A stretch of 64,000 bases of DNA from Neorhizobium galegae (GCF_017877135.1 NZ_JAGIPH010000002.1:496001-560000), one strand, 5' to 3'; numbered from the stretch's first letter, positions 42,974 to 52,502 are shown. A program made the numbers and translations. The notes: generated by a model from the letters alone, not told the origin.

Positions 42974-43828
42974 GTGACGGCTGCGCCAACCGATAATTTC
43001 CAGATCTGCCTGTCGACACTGCGGGAGACCGACCGCGACCGTTACCTTGCCTGTCTCCTGTCGCCGGAAGACAAGCGCGGGGCGCTGGCGGCCCTCTATG
43101 CCTTCCACGCCGAAATTGCGCGCGTGCGCGATGTCACCGAGCAACCGCTTGCCGGCGAGATCCGCCTGCAATGGTGGCGTGATCTGCTGGAGGGCGATGC
43201 CAAGGGCGAGGCAAGCGCCAATCCGGTGGCGGCTGCCCTGATGGACACGATCGAGCGCTACAGCCTGCCGCGCACGGTGCTCCTGGCGATGATCGAAGCA
43301 CGGGTCTTCGATCTCTATGATGATCCGATGCCGGACCGCCATGCGCTCGAAGGCTATGCCGGCGAAACCGCATCCGCCCTGATCCAGCTTGCAGGTCTTG
43401 TGCTCGACGCGCCGTCTGCCATGGCAAGCTCGGAAATTGCCGGACATGCCGGGGTGGCGCAGGCGATTGCCGGGTTTTTGTTGCTGATGCCGCTGCACCA
43501 ACGGCGCGGCCAGCTTTATCTGCCGCAGGATATCCTCACCGCCACCGGGCTTGACCGGGACCGGTTTCTGGCCGGTGGGCAGAGCGACAATATCGGCCAC
43601 GCCATCGAGGCGTTTGCGGGGCTTGGTCTTGATCACCTGGAAAAGGCCCGCAATGCCGGTCAGATCCCGGCGCCGGTGCTTCCCGCCTTCCTGCCGGCGG
43701 CCATTGTCGAGCCGGTGCTGCGGCGTGCCGTCAAGCTGAAGGCGGGTGTTCTCACGGCAGGTTTACAGCAGGCGCAGTGGCGCCGACAGCTGCGCATGGC
43801 GCGTACGCTTGTCTTGAAGAAAATTTGA
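42974..43828 (+). CDS. squalene/phytoene synthase-fold protein, NDUFAF6-like
   Basis: A 284-residue helical protein of the squalene/phytoene synthase superfamily. The catalytic Asp-rich motifs (DxxxD, twice) are absent: the first site reads YAFHAEIARVRDVTEQP. It matches NDUFAF6, the mitochondrial complex I assembly factor, throughout: IRLQWWRDLLEG against its MRMQFWK, EGYAGETASALIQLAGLVL, GVAQAIAGFLLLMPLHQRRG and LPQDILTATGLDRDRFL, then PAFLPAAIVEPVLRR. So it is probably not a terpenoid enzyme. GTG start with GGAG 6 bases upstream. Lies 62 bases after the NDUFAF3-like gene. Confidence 0.87.
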   Translation: MTAAPTDNFQICLSTLRETDRDRYLACLLSPEDKRGALAALYAFHAEIARVRDVTEQPLAGEIRLQWWRDLLEGDAKGEASANPVAAALMDTIERYSLPRTVLLAMIEARVFDLYDDPMPDRHALEGYAGETASALIQLAGLVLDAPSAMASSEIAGHAGVAQAIAGFLLLMPLHQRRGQLYLPQDILTATGLDRDRFLAGGQSDNIGHAIEAFAGLGLDHLEKARNAGQIPAPVLPAFLPAAIVEPVLRRAVKLKAGVLTAGLQQAQWRRQLRMARTLVLKKI

Positions 43829-43932
43829 TCCACTCTATCTGCTGTCACGCTGGCGCAAGCCTCGCCGGCTAATGCGGTCCTCGTGACGGTCTGCGATATG
43901 CAGCCCAAGGCTGGCCTGAGCAGGAGAGCACT

Positions 43933-44379
43933 GTGGCACTGGCAATCTGGGCGATCATCGGCCTTCTGGTCATTCTGATTGCCTATTATGCGACGCGCAT
44001 GGCCCGCGAGCGGGAGGACGCCGATCGGCATGATCCGAGCATGGCCATCCTGGAATTCGGCCGCGCCTATCCGACCGAGGCGATCCGCAACCTGCATGAG
44101 ACGGCGGATGGTTCTGCCATCTTCGTGCGCCTGCACGACAACAAGGCGGGCATCATGCGCAACCGCCGCTCCCACTATGCCTGCCACCTGATCCAGCCGG
44201 GGCGCGTGCGGGTGACGCCGATGGAGAGTGATCGGGGCCTCACCATCCAGTTTCTCGACGCACCGGGCCAGGACGACAGCTTTGTCTTTTCAACGGCGCA
44301 GGAAGCGGCCGAAGTCTCGCTCTGGCTGCTTGGAAATTACGTGGCACCGGAACTGCAGCAGCTGGAAGAGAGCCGCTGA
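43933..44379 (+). CDS. small membrane-anchored hypothetical protein
   Basis: A 148-residue protein: one N-terminal membrane helix (LAIWAIIGLLVILIAYYAT), a basic stop-transfer (RMAREREDADRH), then about 115 cytoplasmic residues with FVRLHDNKAGIMRNRRSHYA and a C-terminal helix SLWLLGNYVAPELQQLEES. Not recognised beyond being a conserved-looking rhizobial hypothetical. Start is GTG with AGGAG 5-6 bases upstream; codon bias is like that of its neighbours, so it is real. Convergent with trmFO. Confidence 0.75.
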   Translation: MALAIWAIIGLLVILIAYYATRMAREREDADRHDPSMAILEFGRAYPTEAIRNLHETADGSAIFVRLHDNKAGIMRNRRSHYACHLIQPGRVRVTPMESDRGLTIQFLDAPGQDDSFVFSTAQEAAEVSLWLLGNYVAPELQQLEESR

Positions 44380-44381
44380 GG

Positions 44382-44397
44382 CGGGCCCTTCGGCCCG
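44382..44397. terminator. hairpin between convergent genes
   Basis: CGGGCC / GGCCCG with a CTTC loop in the 36-base gap between the small membrane protein and trmFO; no U-tract on either strand. Confidence 0.35.
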
Positions 44398-44415
44398 ACC
44401 CTTGTCAGACAGGGG

Positions 44416-45873
44416 TCAGACGACCGCGTCTTCCTCTTCGGCGGCGGCCGCGTCCACGACCGGCGCCGGCTTGCCGAGCCAGGTGGCGCAGTCGGCAAGT
44501 GCCCGGCGCGCCATCAGCTGGCGTTTCATGATCGTCTTATCCTTGCCGCGAAAGCGCTTCAGGCCTTCGGGGCGCACGATGGAGCCGGGGGCAAGATCGG
44601 GAAACAGGCCGAAATTGATGTTCATCGGCTGGAAAGAACGTTTTCCCGGTTCATCCTCGGATACGATATGGCCGCCGGTGATGTGGTTGAGCAGGGCGCC
44701 CAGCGCCGTGGTGGCGGGCGGGGCGGAAATCCTGTCGCCCTTGCGCTCGGCGCTGGCAAAGCGGCCGGCGAGCAACCCGATGGCGGCACTTTCCACATAG
44801 CCTTCGCAGCCGGTGATCTGGCCCGCAAAGCGCAGGCCCGGCCGGCTCTTCAGGGTAAGGCTGTGGTCGAGCAGGGTCGGGGAGTGGATGTAGGTGTTGC
44901 GATGCAGGCCGCCGAGCCGTGCAAATTCGGCATTCTGCAGGCCCGGGATCATCCGGAAGATTTCCGCCTGCGCGCCGTATTTCAGCTTCGTCTGGAAGCC
45001 GACCATGTTGTAGAGCGTGCCGAGCGCGTTGTCCTGGCGCAGCTGCACCACCGCATAGGCCTTGACCGTCGGGTTATGGGAATTGGTGAGCCCCATCGGC
45101 TTCATCGGCCCGTGGCGCAGCGTTTCGCGACCGCGCTCGGCCATCACCTCGATCGGCAGGCAGCCGTCGAAATAGGGCGTGCCTTCCCATTCCTTGAAGC
45201 CCACCGTGTCGCCGGCAATCAGGGCATCGACGAAGGCATCGTACTGCTCCTTGTCGAGCGGGCAGTTGATATAGTCGCGGCCGTTGCCGCCGGGGCCGAC
45301 CTTGTCGTAGCGCGACTGGTACCAGCAGATATCCATGTCGATCGAATCGCGGTGGACGATCGGCGCGATGGCGTCGAAGAAGGCGAGCGCATCCTTGCCG
45401 GTCTCGCTCTGGATGCCGGCAGCCAGCGCCGGCGAGGTGAGGGGGCCGGTCGCAATCACCGTCAGGTCCCAGTCGGCGGGCGGCAGGCCCTGCACTTCCT
45501 CGCGTATAACCGTGATCAGCGGATGCTCATGCAGGGCGCGCGTCACCGCATCGGAAAACCCGTCACGGTCGACGGCAAGCGCCCCGCCGGCCGGCACCTG
45601 GTGGCGGTCGGCGCAGGCCATGATCAGTGAGCCGGCCATCCGCATTTCCGCATGGATGACGCCGACCGCATTGGCCGTTGCATCGTCGGAGCGGAATGAA
45701 TTGGAGCAGACGAGTTCGGCAAGCCCGTCGCCCTTGTGGGCATCCGTGCCGCGCACGCCGCGCATCTCGTGCAGGATGACGGGCACGCCGGCTTCGGCGA
45801 TCTGCCAGGCGGCTTCGGAGCCGGCAAGGCCGCCGCCAATGACGTGAATGGGGGAAAAGGAGGTCGTGTTCAT
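44416..45873 (-). CDS. trmFO: methylenetetrahydrofolate--tRNA-(uracil-5-)-methyltransferase TrmFO
   Basis: Folate- and FAD-dependent enzyme that makes ribothymidine at position 54 of tRNAs, 485 residues. FAD-binding [20 protein letters not shown], then [29 protein letters not shown] (the Cys implicated in catalysis), [31 protein letters not shown] and [20 protein letters not shown]. The upstream extension of the frame (51 codons) lacks homology; ATG 45873 starts the FAD motif correctly, though its ribosome site is poor. Downstream of icd on the same strand but cut off by a strong terminator. Confidence 0.95.
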   Translation of the reverse strand: MNTTSFSPIHVIGGGLAGSEAAWQIAEAGVPVILHEMRGVRGTDAHKGDGLAELVCSNSFRSDDATANAVGVIHAEMRMAGSLIMACADRHQVPAGGALAVDRDGFSDAVTRALHEHPLITVIREEVQGLPPADWDLTVIATGPLTSPALAAGIQSETGKDALAFFDAIAPIVHRDSIDMDICWYQSRYDKVGPGGNGRDYINCPLDKEQYDAFVDALIAGDTVGFKEWEGTPYFDGCLPIEVMAERGRETLRHGPMKPMGLTNSHNPTVKAYAVVQLRQDNALGTLYNMVGFQTKLKYGAQAEIFRMIPGLQNAEFARLGGLHRNTYIHSPTLLDHSLTLKSRPGLRFAGQITGCEGYVESAAIGLLAGRFASAERKGDRISAPPATTALGALLNHITGGHIVSEDEPGKRSFQPMNINFGLFPDLAPGSIVRPEGLKRFRGKDKTIMKRQLMARRALADCATWLGKPAPVVDAAAAEEEDAVV

Positions 45874-46006
45874 GGCCGGGTCATTACCACGACCCGGCTT
45901 GGCGTCCAACTGCAAAGGCGAATTCGTTTCCGCTGCTGCGATGGGAGCCGATTGGCAAAAAGGTGATGCGGACGGCTGCATTGACGCAGGCCTGGAAACG
46001 CCGCGG

Positions 46007-46036
46007 AAAAAAGAAACCCGGCACAAGGCCGGGTTT
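46007..46036 (-). terminator. intrinsic terminator of icd
   Basis: Minus strand: AAACCCGGC / GCCGGGTTT, CTTGT loop, then C and six T (46007-46012). Lies 27 bases after the icd stop. Confidence 0.92.
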
Positions 46037-46062
46037 CAGAAAGGCATTCAGGCTGCGATGGC

Positions 46063-47277
46063 TCAGGCGGCCATGGCGGCGCGCAGGTTCTCGTCCACCT
46101 TGTCGAGGAAGGCGGTGGTGGAGAGCCACGGCTGATCGGGGCCGATGAGGAGTGCCAGGTCCTTGGTCATGTAGCCGGCTTCGACGGTGTCGATGCAGAC
46201 CGTTTCCAGCGTCGAGGCGAACTTTGCAAGTTCCGCATTGTCGTCCAGCTTGGCGCGGTGGGCAAGGCCACGCGTCCAGGCGAAGATCGAGGCGATCGAG
46301 TTGGTCGAGGTTTCCTGACCCTTCTGGTGCTGGCGGTAGTGACGGGTCACCGTGCCGTGAGCGGCTTCGGCTTCGACCGTGCGGCCATCGGGCGACAGAA
46401 GAACCGAAGTCATCAGGCCGAGCGAGCCGAAGCCCTGGGCAACCGTGTCGGACTGGACGTCGCCGTCATAGTTCTTGCAGGCCCAGACGTAGCCGCCGGA
46501 CCACTTCAGGGCCGAGGCAACCATGTCGTCGATCAGGCGGTGTTCGTAAACGATGCCGACTTCGTCGAACTTCGCCTTGAACTCGGTCTGGTAGACTTCT
46601 TCGAAGATGTCCTTGAAGCGGCCGTCATAGGCCTTCAGGATGGTGTTCTTCGTGGACAGGTAGACCGGCCACTTGCGCATCAGGCCGTACATCATCGAGG
46701 CGCGGGCAAATTCCCGGATCGACTCGTCGAGGTTGTACATGGCAAGCGCCACGCCGGCGCCCGGTGCGTTGTAGACTTCCTTTTCGATCACTTCGCCGTC
46801 TTCACCGACGAACTTGATCGTCAGCTTGCCCTTGCCGGGGAACTTGAAATCGGTTGCCTTGTACTGGTCGCCGAAGGCGTGACGGCCGACAACGATCGGC
46901 TTGGTCCAGCCGGGAACGAGGCGCGGCACGTTCTTGCAGATGATCGGCTCGCGGAAGATCACGCCGCCGAGGATGTTGCGGATCGTGCCGTTCGGGCTCT
47001 TCCACATTTCCTTGAGGTTGAATTCCTTCACGCGGGCTTCGTCCGGCGTGATGGTCGCGCACTTGATGCCGACGCCGTGCTTCTTGATGGCGTGGGCGGC
47101 ATCGACCGTCACCTGGTCGTTGGTGGCATCGCGGTTTTCCACCGAGAGGTCGTAATATTCGATATCGAGATCAAGGTAGGGCAGGATCAGCTTTTCCTTG
47201 ATGAACTGCCAGATGATGCGGGTCATCTCGTCGCCGTCGAGATCGACGACCGGGTTGGCAACCTTGATCTTGTTCAT
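46063..47277 (-). CDS. icd: NADP-dependent isocitrate dehydrogenase (eukaryote-like dimeric type)
   Basis: TCA-cycle enzyme converting isocitrate to 2-oxoglutarate, 404 residues. Opening [20 protein letters not shown], then the substrate loop [56 protein letters not shown] and [20 protein letters not shown]. This is the subfamily II enzyme shared with mitochondria, not the E. coli Icd type. AGAGG lies upstream of the ATG at a fitting distance. Divergent from the secreted-protein gene across 170 bases. Confidence 0.96.
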   Translation of the reverse strand: MNKIKVANPVVDLDGDEMTRIIWQFIKEKLILPYLDLDIEYYDLSVENRDATNDQVTVDAAHAIKKHGVGIKCATITPDEARVKEFNLKEMWKSPNGTIRNILGGVIFREPIICKNVPRLVPGWTKPIVVGRHAFGDQYKATDFKFPGKGKLTIKFVGEDGEVIEKEVYNAPGAGVALAMYNLDESIREFARASMMYGLMRKWPVYLSTKNTILKAYDGRFKDIFEEVYQTEFKAKFDEVGIVYEHRLIDDMVASALKWSGGYVWACKNYDGDVQSDTVAQGFGSLGLMTSVLLSPDGRTVEAEAAHGTVTRHYRQHQKGQETSTNSIASIFAWTRGLAHRAKLDDNAELAKFASTLETVCIDTVEAGYMTKDLALLIGPDQPWLSTTAFLDKVDENLRAAMAA

Positions 47278-47447
47278 GTATCAGCCTCTTTGATGGACGG
47301 GACCGAAGCCCCTGATAGGATGGAATGAAGTCCCGTGCGCTATAGCATTGCCGCAGCCGAACGCAAAGCCGTGGTGGAACAATTGCCATTGTCAAATCAA
47401 CCGGCCCGGATAATCTCCGGGCACCGCCACTCAGGGATACCACGCAC

Positions 47448-47996
47448 ATGCGGACCGCACCGCTCGCCTTCTTTTTCGCAGCCTTTGCCACCGTTGTCAG
47501 CACCGAAACCGCGGGCGCCGCGGACGTCGCAGAGCCCGTGCGCCAGGTGATGGCCATCACCAAGACGAACTGGGAAAGTGTCGACGCGGGCTGGAAATTC
47601 ATTTTTGATCCGGATCCGCTCGCCAAACTGTTCAGCAAGCGGTTTCAGGCCGCCTACAAGGAAGCGGCCAAGCATCCGGCCTATGACACCGAGAACAATG
47701 AGCCGGGTGATCCCTTCGGCTATGACGTGGTGACCAATTCGCAGGACGGTTGCCCGCTGCAGGACATATCCATCGTTCCAGGCGCGGCCAAGGACGGCGT
47801 GACGCCGGTGAAGGTACGCTTCAAGCAGTGGACCTGCATCGATGAGGAGGATATCAAGAACTCCGTGAGCGAGGTCGATTTCGATGTCGTGACGGAAGGC
47901 GGCAAGCCGGTCATCGATGATATTCACCGCGTTGCCGACAATGAGCGCGATTCGGTGATCGCTGAAATGCAAAGCCTGGCGAAAGGCCAGCAGTAG
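47448..47996 (+). CDS. secreted hypothetical protein
   Basis: A 182-residue protein with signal peptide MRTAPLAFFFAAFATVVSTE, cleaved near TAGAADVAEP. The mature part is acidic and carries two cysteines (DGCPLQD, WTCIDEE) likely to form a disulfide in the periplasm. Features such as LAKLFSKRFQAAYKEAAKHP and VSEVDFDVVTEGGKPVIDDI suggest a small alpha/beta fold like DUF3828-type proteins, but I do not recognise it with confidence. Codon use is normal. Confidence 0.75.
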   Translation: MRTAPLAFFFAAFATVVSTETAGAADVAEPVRQVMAITKTNWESVDAGWKFIFDPDPLAKLFSKRFQAAYKEAAKHPAYDTENNEPGDPFGYDVVTNSQDGCPLQDISIVPGAAKDGVTPVKVRFKQWTCIDEEDIKNSVSEVDFDVVTEGGKPVIDDIHRVADNERDSVIAEMQSLAKGQQ

Positions 47997-48015
47997 TATT
48001 TTAACGTCGGCCTTG

Positions 48016-48068
48016 CCGGCGTCGCGCAGGGGCGCGATGTCCCCGGCGTCGCGCGGAGGCGCGATTTC
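48016..48068 (+). repeat. tandem GC-rich direct repeat (2 x 26 bases, period 27)
   Basis: CCGGCGTCGCGC....GCGCGAT.TC occurs twice in a row with three mismatches (48016-48041, 48043-48068). Each unit contains TCGCGC facing GCGCGA, so each can fold on its own. A further GCGACGG / CCGTCGC pair follows at 48075-48096. Fills most of the gap before the FUSC gene. Confidence 0.6.
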
Positions 48069-48125
48069 AATGCGCGACGGGCTGACGGGCCGTCGCGTTC
48101 AACAGCACATGGCACAAAAGACGAT

Positions 48126-50108
48126 ATGGCATCGAGAATCTCCCTGATCGACTGGCTTCATTCGATCGATCCGGCCCTGTCGCGCGCCAGAATGGGCGGT
48201 CGTGTGACGCTTGGCATCGGGCTTTCGGTGGCGGCCTTGGTCGCCATCCACCGCTTGTTGTTGCCGCTGCCGCCCATGGCCTTCGGACTTGCGATCATCC
48301 TCTCCATCGAGGGCGGTGTTGCGGTGCGCGATCGCACGCCCCGCGGCCAGATGGTGACGCGGCTTCTCGGAGGGCTGGCGAGCCTTGGCAGCATTGCGCT
48401 GGCAAGCTCGCTGGAGGATCACCGCTACCTCTCCGATCTCGCATTCCTGGCCATCGTGTTTCTCGCAAGCCTTGCGCGCGTCTATGGTCCGCGCGGCTTT
48501 GCCATCGGCATGTTCGCCTTCACCTCCTATTTCCTCAGTGCCTATCTGCGGCCGGGGCTGGACGACTTGCCGCTTGCGGCCTTTGCCCTGGTGGTGGCCG
48601 TGCTCGTGGGACACGTGGTGCGTACACAGTTGCTGCCCGACGATCGCGGCCGTGACCTGTTGCAGGCGATGATCGCCATGCAGGGGCGCGTCAACGACAT
48701 CCTGGTGCGGCTGGCACTTCTGGCGCGCGCGCAGGTGACGCTGGACGAGGACCGCGCCGAGCTGATTGCGCTGCAGGAGCGGCTGAAGGAAGTCTCGCTG
48801 ATGGCGGAAGCGCTTCTTCCGCGCAGCAGCGACGGCACGCTGGACGAGAGCGACCAGAACGTCATGGACATCGCCATGGCGATTTTCGACCTGCATCTGG
48901 CAACCGAAAGTGCCGTGGTTCTCAGCGTCTACAATTCGGCGCCCTTCGGCCTCGTCCATGCGGTGCTGGAAGGCAAGGACGAGGCTGTTGCCGAATGGAC
49001 GAGCATCGTGGATGACACGCCGGACCGGCATCTGCGCGAAAACATTTCCGTCTTCGCGCTGCTGCACCGGATCCGGGTGCGTTTTGCAGCCCTCATTGAA
49101 GAGGGCTCCCGCGACCAATTCCGTTCGCTGTCGCCGACGCGCGAAGGCCGCCAGCGCCAGCCACGCGATTTCTCGCTGAACAACCCGCTGGTGCGCGCCG
49201 CGCTCCAGATCACCATCGCCTCCGGCATTGCCATGGTCTTCGGCCTGATGCTGTCACGCGAGCGCTGGTTCTGGGCGGTGCTGACGGCCTTTCTTGTGTT
49301 CACCAATACGAAATCGCGCGGCGATACGGCCGTGCGGGCGCTGCAAAGATCGACGGGGACGCTGGCCGGCATCGGCGTCGGCCTTTTCCTTGCCTCGATG
49401 CTGCAGGGCGATCTGACCGGAAGCATCATTGTTGCCGGCATCGGCATCTTTCTCGCCTTCTATGCCTTGCAGGCCTCCTATGCGGTGATGACCTTCTTCC
49501 TGTCGATCGTCATCTGCGTGATCTATGGCCTGATCGGTGTTCTCACCCATCAGCTTCTGCTGCTGCGTGTCGAGGAAACGCTGATCGGGGCGGTGGCCGG
49601 CACGGCCGTTGCCTTCGTGGTGTTTCCTTCGCGCACCCGCGAGACGCTGGAACTGGCGCTTGCCCGCTGGTACGACGTTCTAGGCGATCTGCTCAACGCT
49701 GCCCGCAACGGCGCGCCGGGCGCGGAACTGATCGAACGTTCGCGCCGGCTGGACATGGCCTATGCGGATCTCTCCCAGGCTGCCCGCCCACTGGGTGCCG
49801 CCTGGTCCATCGTCACGAAGCCCGGGCATGTGCGCCAGACGCTTGCGGTGTTTCTGGCCTGTACCTATTGGGCGCGCATGTTTGCCCGCGGGCAGACGCT
49901 GCCGGAACTGGCCATGCCGGAGCGCGACCGGGCGGTGATCGACGATCTGATTGCCAAGCTGCCGGCCGCGCGCGAGGTGCGGGCAAAGCCGTTCTACGAA
50001 GGGTTCAAGGCGCGACGCGAGGTTCTCGACCATCTGCCGAGCCTCAGTCGCGGCGCAAAGCAGGGCCTCGACATGATCGGCATTACGCTTCTGCGCCTGT
50101 CCAGCTGA
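48126..50108 (+). CDS. FUSC-family inner-membrane transporter (aromatic acid exporter-like)
   Basis: Membrane protein of 660 residues with the duplicated FUSC/YccS plan: an N-terminal helix cluster (about 25-180), a cytoplasmic region with coiled-coil character (about 180-355), a second helix cluster (about 365-510) and a C-terminal cytoplasmic tail. Recognisable segments: PPMAFGLAIILSIEGGVAVR, DRTPRGQMVTRLLGG, FWAVLTAFLVFTNTKSRGDT and VRALQRSTGTLAGIGVGLFL. Family members (AaeB, YccS, plant ALMT) export aromatic or organic acids; the substrate here is not visible. It lacks an adjacent AaeA-like adaptor. Confidence 0.88.
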   Translation: MASRISLIDWLHSIDPALSRARMGGRVTLGIGLSVAALVAIHRLLLPLPPMAFGLAIILSIEGGVAVRDRTPRGQMVTRLLGGLASLGSIALASSLEDHRYLSDLAFLAIVFLASLARVYGPRGFAIGMFAFTSYFLSAYLRPGLDDLPLAAFALVVAVLVGHVVRTQLLPDDRGRDLLQAMIAMQGRVNDILVRLALLARAQVTLDEDRAELIALQERLKEVSLMAEALLPRSSDGTLDESDQNVMDIAMAIFDLHLATESAVVLSVYNSAPFGLVHAVLEGKDEAVAEWTSIVDDTPDRHLRENISVFALLHRIRVRFAALIEEGSRDQFRSLSPTREGRQRQPRDFSLNNPLVRAALQITIASGIAMVFGLMLSRERWFWAVLTAFLVFTNTKSRGDTAVRALQRSTGTLAGIGVGLFLASMLQGDLTGSIIVAGIGIFLAFYALQASYAVMTFFLSIVICVIYGLIGVLTHQLLLLRVEETLIGAVAGTAVAFVVFPSRTRETLELALARWYDVLGDLLNAARNGAPGAELIERSRRLDMAYADLSQAARPLGAAWSIVTKPGHVRQTLAVFLACTYWARMFARGQTLPELAMPERDRAVIDDLIAKLPAAREVRAKPFYEGFKARREVLDHLPSLSRGAKQGLDMIGITLLRLSS

Positions 50109-50195
50109 TGGCAGGATCCACAGGCTTAACGCTTGCAGTTGGCGGCCGGAGGGCGATATAGCGCCCGCAGCACTCGCAGATCGGACAGGACGACC

Positions 50196-51026
50196 ATGGC
50201 AGGCACCAATAGCGAACGCATCCTTCTTGCCGAAGGCCCGGCGGTCATTCTCGTCGAGCCGCAACTCGGCGAGAATATCGGCATGGTGGCGCGCGCCATG
50301 GCCAATTTCGGGCTGGCGGAACTGAGGCTCGTCAATCCGCGCGACGGCTGGCCGAACGAGAAGGCTGAGGCCGCCGCCGCCAAGGCCGACCATGTGATTG
50401 CCGGCACCACGGTGTTTGCAACGCTGGAAGAGGCCGTGGCCGACCTCAATTTCGTCTATGCGACGACCGCGCGCAACCGCGACGGCTTCAAGCCCGTGCG
50501 TGCGCCTGTGACGGCCGCCGCCACGCTGCGTACTCGCTTCGGCGCCGGCGAAAAGACCGGCATCCTGTTCGGGCGCGAACGCTGGGGGCTGACCAACGAG
50601 GAAGTGGCGCTTGCCGACGAGATCGTGACGTTTCCTGTCAATCCCGCCTTTGCCTCGCTCAACATCGCCCAGGCCGTGCTTCTGATGTCCTATGAATGGA
50701 TGAAGAGCGGTATGGAGGATGTGGAAGCGACGCCCTTCCAGCAGGTGGATCAGAAGCCTGCCACCAAATCGCAGCTTCTGGGGATGATCGAGCAGGTGGA
50801 GGAAGCGCTCGACGCGCGCAATTACTTCCACCCGTTGACGAAGAAGCCGAAGATGATCGATAACCTGCGCGCCGTGCTGTCCCGTCCGGGATTTACCGAG
50901 CCGGAAATCAGTCTTCTGCGGGGCGTGTTCACCTCGCTCGACCGGTTCTCGCGACGCTGGGCCAAGGGCAAGGGGCCGCAATCGGGCGAGGGGCAGGATG
51001 ACGGGAATGACACGGCATCCGAATGA
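50196..51026 (+). CDS. trmJ: tRNA (Cm32/Um32) methyltransferase TrmJ-like SPOUT enzyme
   Basis: SAM-dependent 2'-O-ribose methyltransferase with the SpoU/TrmJ trefoil knot, 276 residues. Motif 1 [20 protein letters not shown], motif 2 [21 protein letters not shown], motif 3 [23 protein letters not shown] (split across about residues 150-172). The C-terminal TrmJ helical extension follows (about 190-260). ATG 50196 has AGGA at a good distance; the frame extends 21 codons upstream without homology. Its 3' end overlaps murI by 29 bases in another frame. Confidence 0.9.
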   Translation: MAGTNSERILLAEGPAVILVEPQLGENIGMVARAMANFGLAELRLVNPRDGWPNEKAEAAAAKADHVIAGTTVFATLEEAVADLNFVYATTARNRDGFKPVRAPVTAAATLRTRFGAGEKTGILFGRERWGLTNEEVALADEIVTFPVNPAFASLNIAQAVLLMSYEWMKSGMEDVEATPFQQVDQKPATKSQLLGMIEQVEEALDARNYFHPLTKKPKMIDNLRAVLSRPGFTEPEISLLRGVFTSLDRFSRRWAKGKGPQSGEGQDDGNDTASE

Positions 51027-51837
51027 TGACACGCAGGCCAGGGCGCCCGCCACAGCAAAGCCCGTGCTGGTGTTCGATTCCGGCATTGGTGGCCTGACGG
51101 TCCTGCGCGAGGCGCGCGTGCTGATGCCGGAGCGCGGTTTCATCTATGTGGCCGATGACATGGGCTTCCCCTATGGCGGCTGGGAGGAGGCAGCGCTTCA
51201 GGCGCGCATTCTGTCCTTGTTTGCCGATCTGCTGGACACTTATGAGCCTGAAATCTGCGTGATTGCCTGCAACACGGCCTTCACGCTTGCCGGTGCCGCA
51301 TTGAGAGCCGCATTTCCGCAGATGACCTTCGTCGGCACGGTGCCAGCGATCAAGCCGGCTGCCGAGCGCACACGCTCGCGGCTTGTCTCCGTGCTTGCAA
51401 CGCCCGGCACCGTCAGGCGCGCCTATACGCGCGATCTCATCCAGTCCTTCGCTAGCCAGTGCCATGTACGGCTGGTCGGCTCTGAAAACCTCGCGCGCAT
51501 GGCGGAAGCCTATATACGCGGTGATGCGCTGGACGATGTGGCGGTCAAGGCGGAGATCGCGCCTTGCTTTGTCGAGAAGGACGAAGCCCGCACCGATATC
51601 GTCGTGCTTGCCTGCACGCATTATCCGTTCATGGCCAATGTCTTTCGCCGTCTTGCGCCGTGGCCGGTCGACTGGCTCGATCCGGCCGAGGCGATCGCCC
51701 GCCAGGCCCGCCGGCTCGTGCCGCTGACCGAGGGGGCGGTGCATCCGGAGGAGGCGGATTTTGCCGTCTTCACCTCCGGCCAGCCGGATTTTTCAACGCG
51801 GCGGCTGATGCAGGGCTTTGGACTGCGCGTTCTCTGA
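50998..51837 (+). CDS. murI: glutamate racemase
   Basis: Supplies D-glutamate for peptidoglycan, 279 residues. [20 protein letters not shown] at the N-terminus, the two catalytic cysteines in [13 protein letters not shown] and [26 protein letters not shown] replaces the more usual DxxRxPYG stretch, as in the rhizobial MurI group. Start is ATG 50998 within trmJ (GAGGGG upstream); ATG 51007 is possible and would shorten the overlap to 20 bases. Confidence 0.93.
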   Translation: MTGMTRHPNDDTQARAPATAKPVLVFDSGIGGLTVLREARVLMPERGFIYVADDMGFPYGGWEEAALQARILSLFADLLDTYEPEICVIACNTAFTLAGAALRAAFPQMTFVGTVPAIKPAAERTRSRLVSVLATPGTVRRAYTRDLIQSFASQCHVRLVGSENLARMAEAYIRGDALDDVAVKAEIAPCFVEKDEARTDIVVLACTHYPFMANVFRRLAPWPVDWLDPAEAIARQARRLVPLTEGAVHPEEADFAVFTSGQPDFSTRRLMQGFGLRVL

Positions 51838-51849
51838 GCCTCGCTTGCC

Positions 51850-51871
51850 TTTGTTGCCTTTCAGCAACAAA
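51850..51871 (+). terminator. hairpin after murI
   Basis: TTTGTTGC / GCAACAAA (8 bp) with a CTTTCA loop, 12 bases after the stop; no U-run follows. Confidence 0.4.
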
Positions 51872-51970
51872 TATGAGTAAATCTCTGCAATTCGAAATTG
51901 TGTGCTTGTCTGGCTTTTGGAGCCGTGGCATTTTGCCGCCATCCGCAATTTCAAACACAGGAGGCGACCG

Positions 51971-52072
51971 ATGAAGACCATTTCAGCGTATATGCGCCTC
52001 TCTCGCGGTGTGTCCGTAACGGTGTTGCCGCGTGTCGCGGGCCTGCACCCACATTACGGTCTCCAGGCCTGA
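51971..52072 (+). CDS. 33-aa ORF with perfect Shine-Dalgarno, possible leader peptide
   Basis: AGGAGG at 51959-51964, 6 bases before an ATG that opens 33 codons: MKTISAYMRLSRGVSVTVLP and 13 more residues ending HPHYGLQA. Basic, no membrane segment. A small hairpin (GGCCT-GATA-AGGCC) overlaps its end, and the DUF1127 gene starts 154 bases later. It may be a small protein or a regulatory leader; I do not recognise it. The surrounding 51872-52226 stretch holds nothing else identifiable. Confidence 0.5.
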   Translation: MKTISAYMRLSRGVSVTVLPRVAGLHPHYGLQA

Positions 52073-52226
52073 TAAGGCCCTAAATCACGGCCGTTTGGCG
52101 TTTCTCCAACCTGCATGACGTAACCTGTTGACGCCCGGAATCCGTGGGGTTCCTGTCTGCAGCGCCTTGCGTCTTTTCAAACCTCGAAAGGACCTGGCGG
52201 CCTCATGGCGCCGGGGCGGAACCTCT

Positions 52227-52463
52227 ATGTCTAAAAATCAATCAGTGGTTGAGCAAAGCCTGTTCTCGAAGGTCGAGGACCTTCTGTCGCATGTCGGCAT
52301 ATGGCGCCTTCTCGGCACCGTCGCCATGGTGGTGTGGAGAAGGCGCGAACGCGTCAACAGCACCCGACACCTCTCGGACCGCATGCGTCAGGACATCGGT
52401 CTCGACGTGAAGAGGGAGCAGCCCTTGATGCCCCGCCATCCCTTGTGGCTGATCAAGCTCTGA
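52227..52463 (+). CDS. DUF1127 family small arginine-rich protein
   Basis: A 78-residue protein: hydrophobic/amphipathic first half (VEDLLSHVGIWRLLGTVAMV) and the DUF1127 helix-turn block RRRERVNSTRHLSDRMRQDI-GLD. DUF1127 proteins are small, abundant, stress- or phosphate-responsive in rhizobia, and some bind RNA. The frame extends 33 codons upstream without homology; ATG 52227 is taken although its GGCGGA site is weak. The gene ends just before a 15-bp perfect hairpin. Confidence 0.82.
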   Translation: MSKNQSVVEQSLFSKVEDLLSHVGIWRLLGTVAMVVWRRRERVNSTRHLSDRMRQDIGLDVKREQPLMPRHPLWLIKL

Positions 52464-52467
52464 GGAC

Positions 52468-52502
52468 GCGCATCCCCGGCCATCGCCTGGCCGGGGATGC
52501 GC
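52468..52502 (+). terminator. 15-bp perfect hairpin after the DUF1127 gene
   Basis: GCGCATCCCCGGCCA / TGGCCGGGGATGCGC, TCGCC loop, 4 bases after the stop. No U-tract; a strong mRNA 3'-end structure. Confidence 0.55.

Noticed and set aside
42974..43828. Carotenoid or hopanoid biosynthesis gene (phytoene/squalene synthase)
   Set aside because: Both Asp-rich catalytic motifs are missing, no other terpenoid genes are nearby, and the sequence follows NDUFAF6.
48016..48068. Start of a CRISPR-like array
   Set aside because: The two units are contiguous with no spacer and are themselves self-complementary; a simple tandem duplication.
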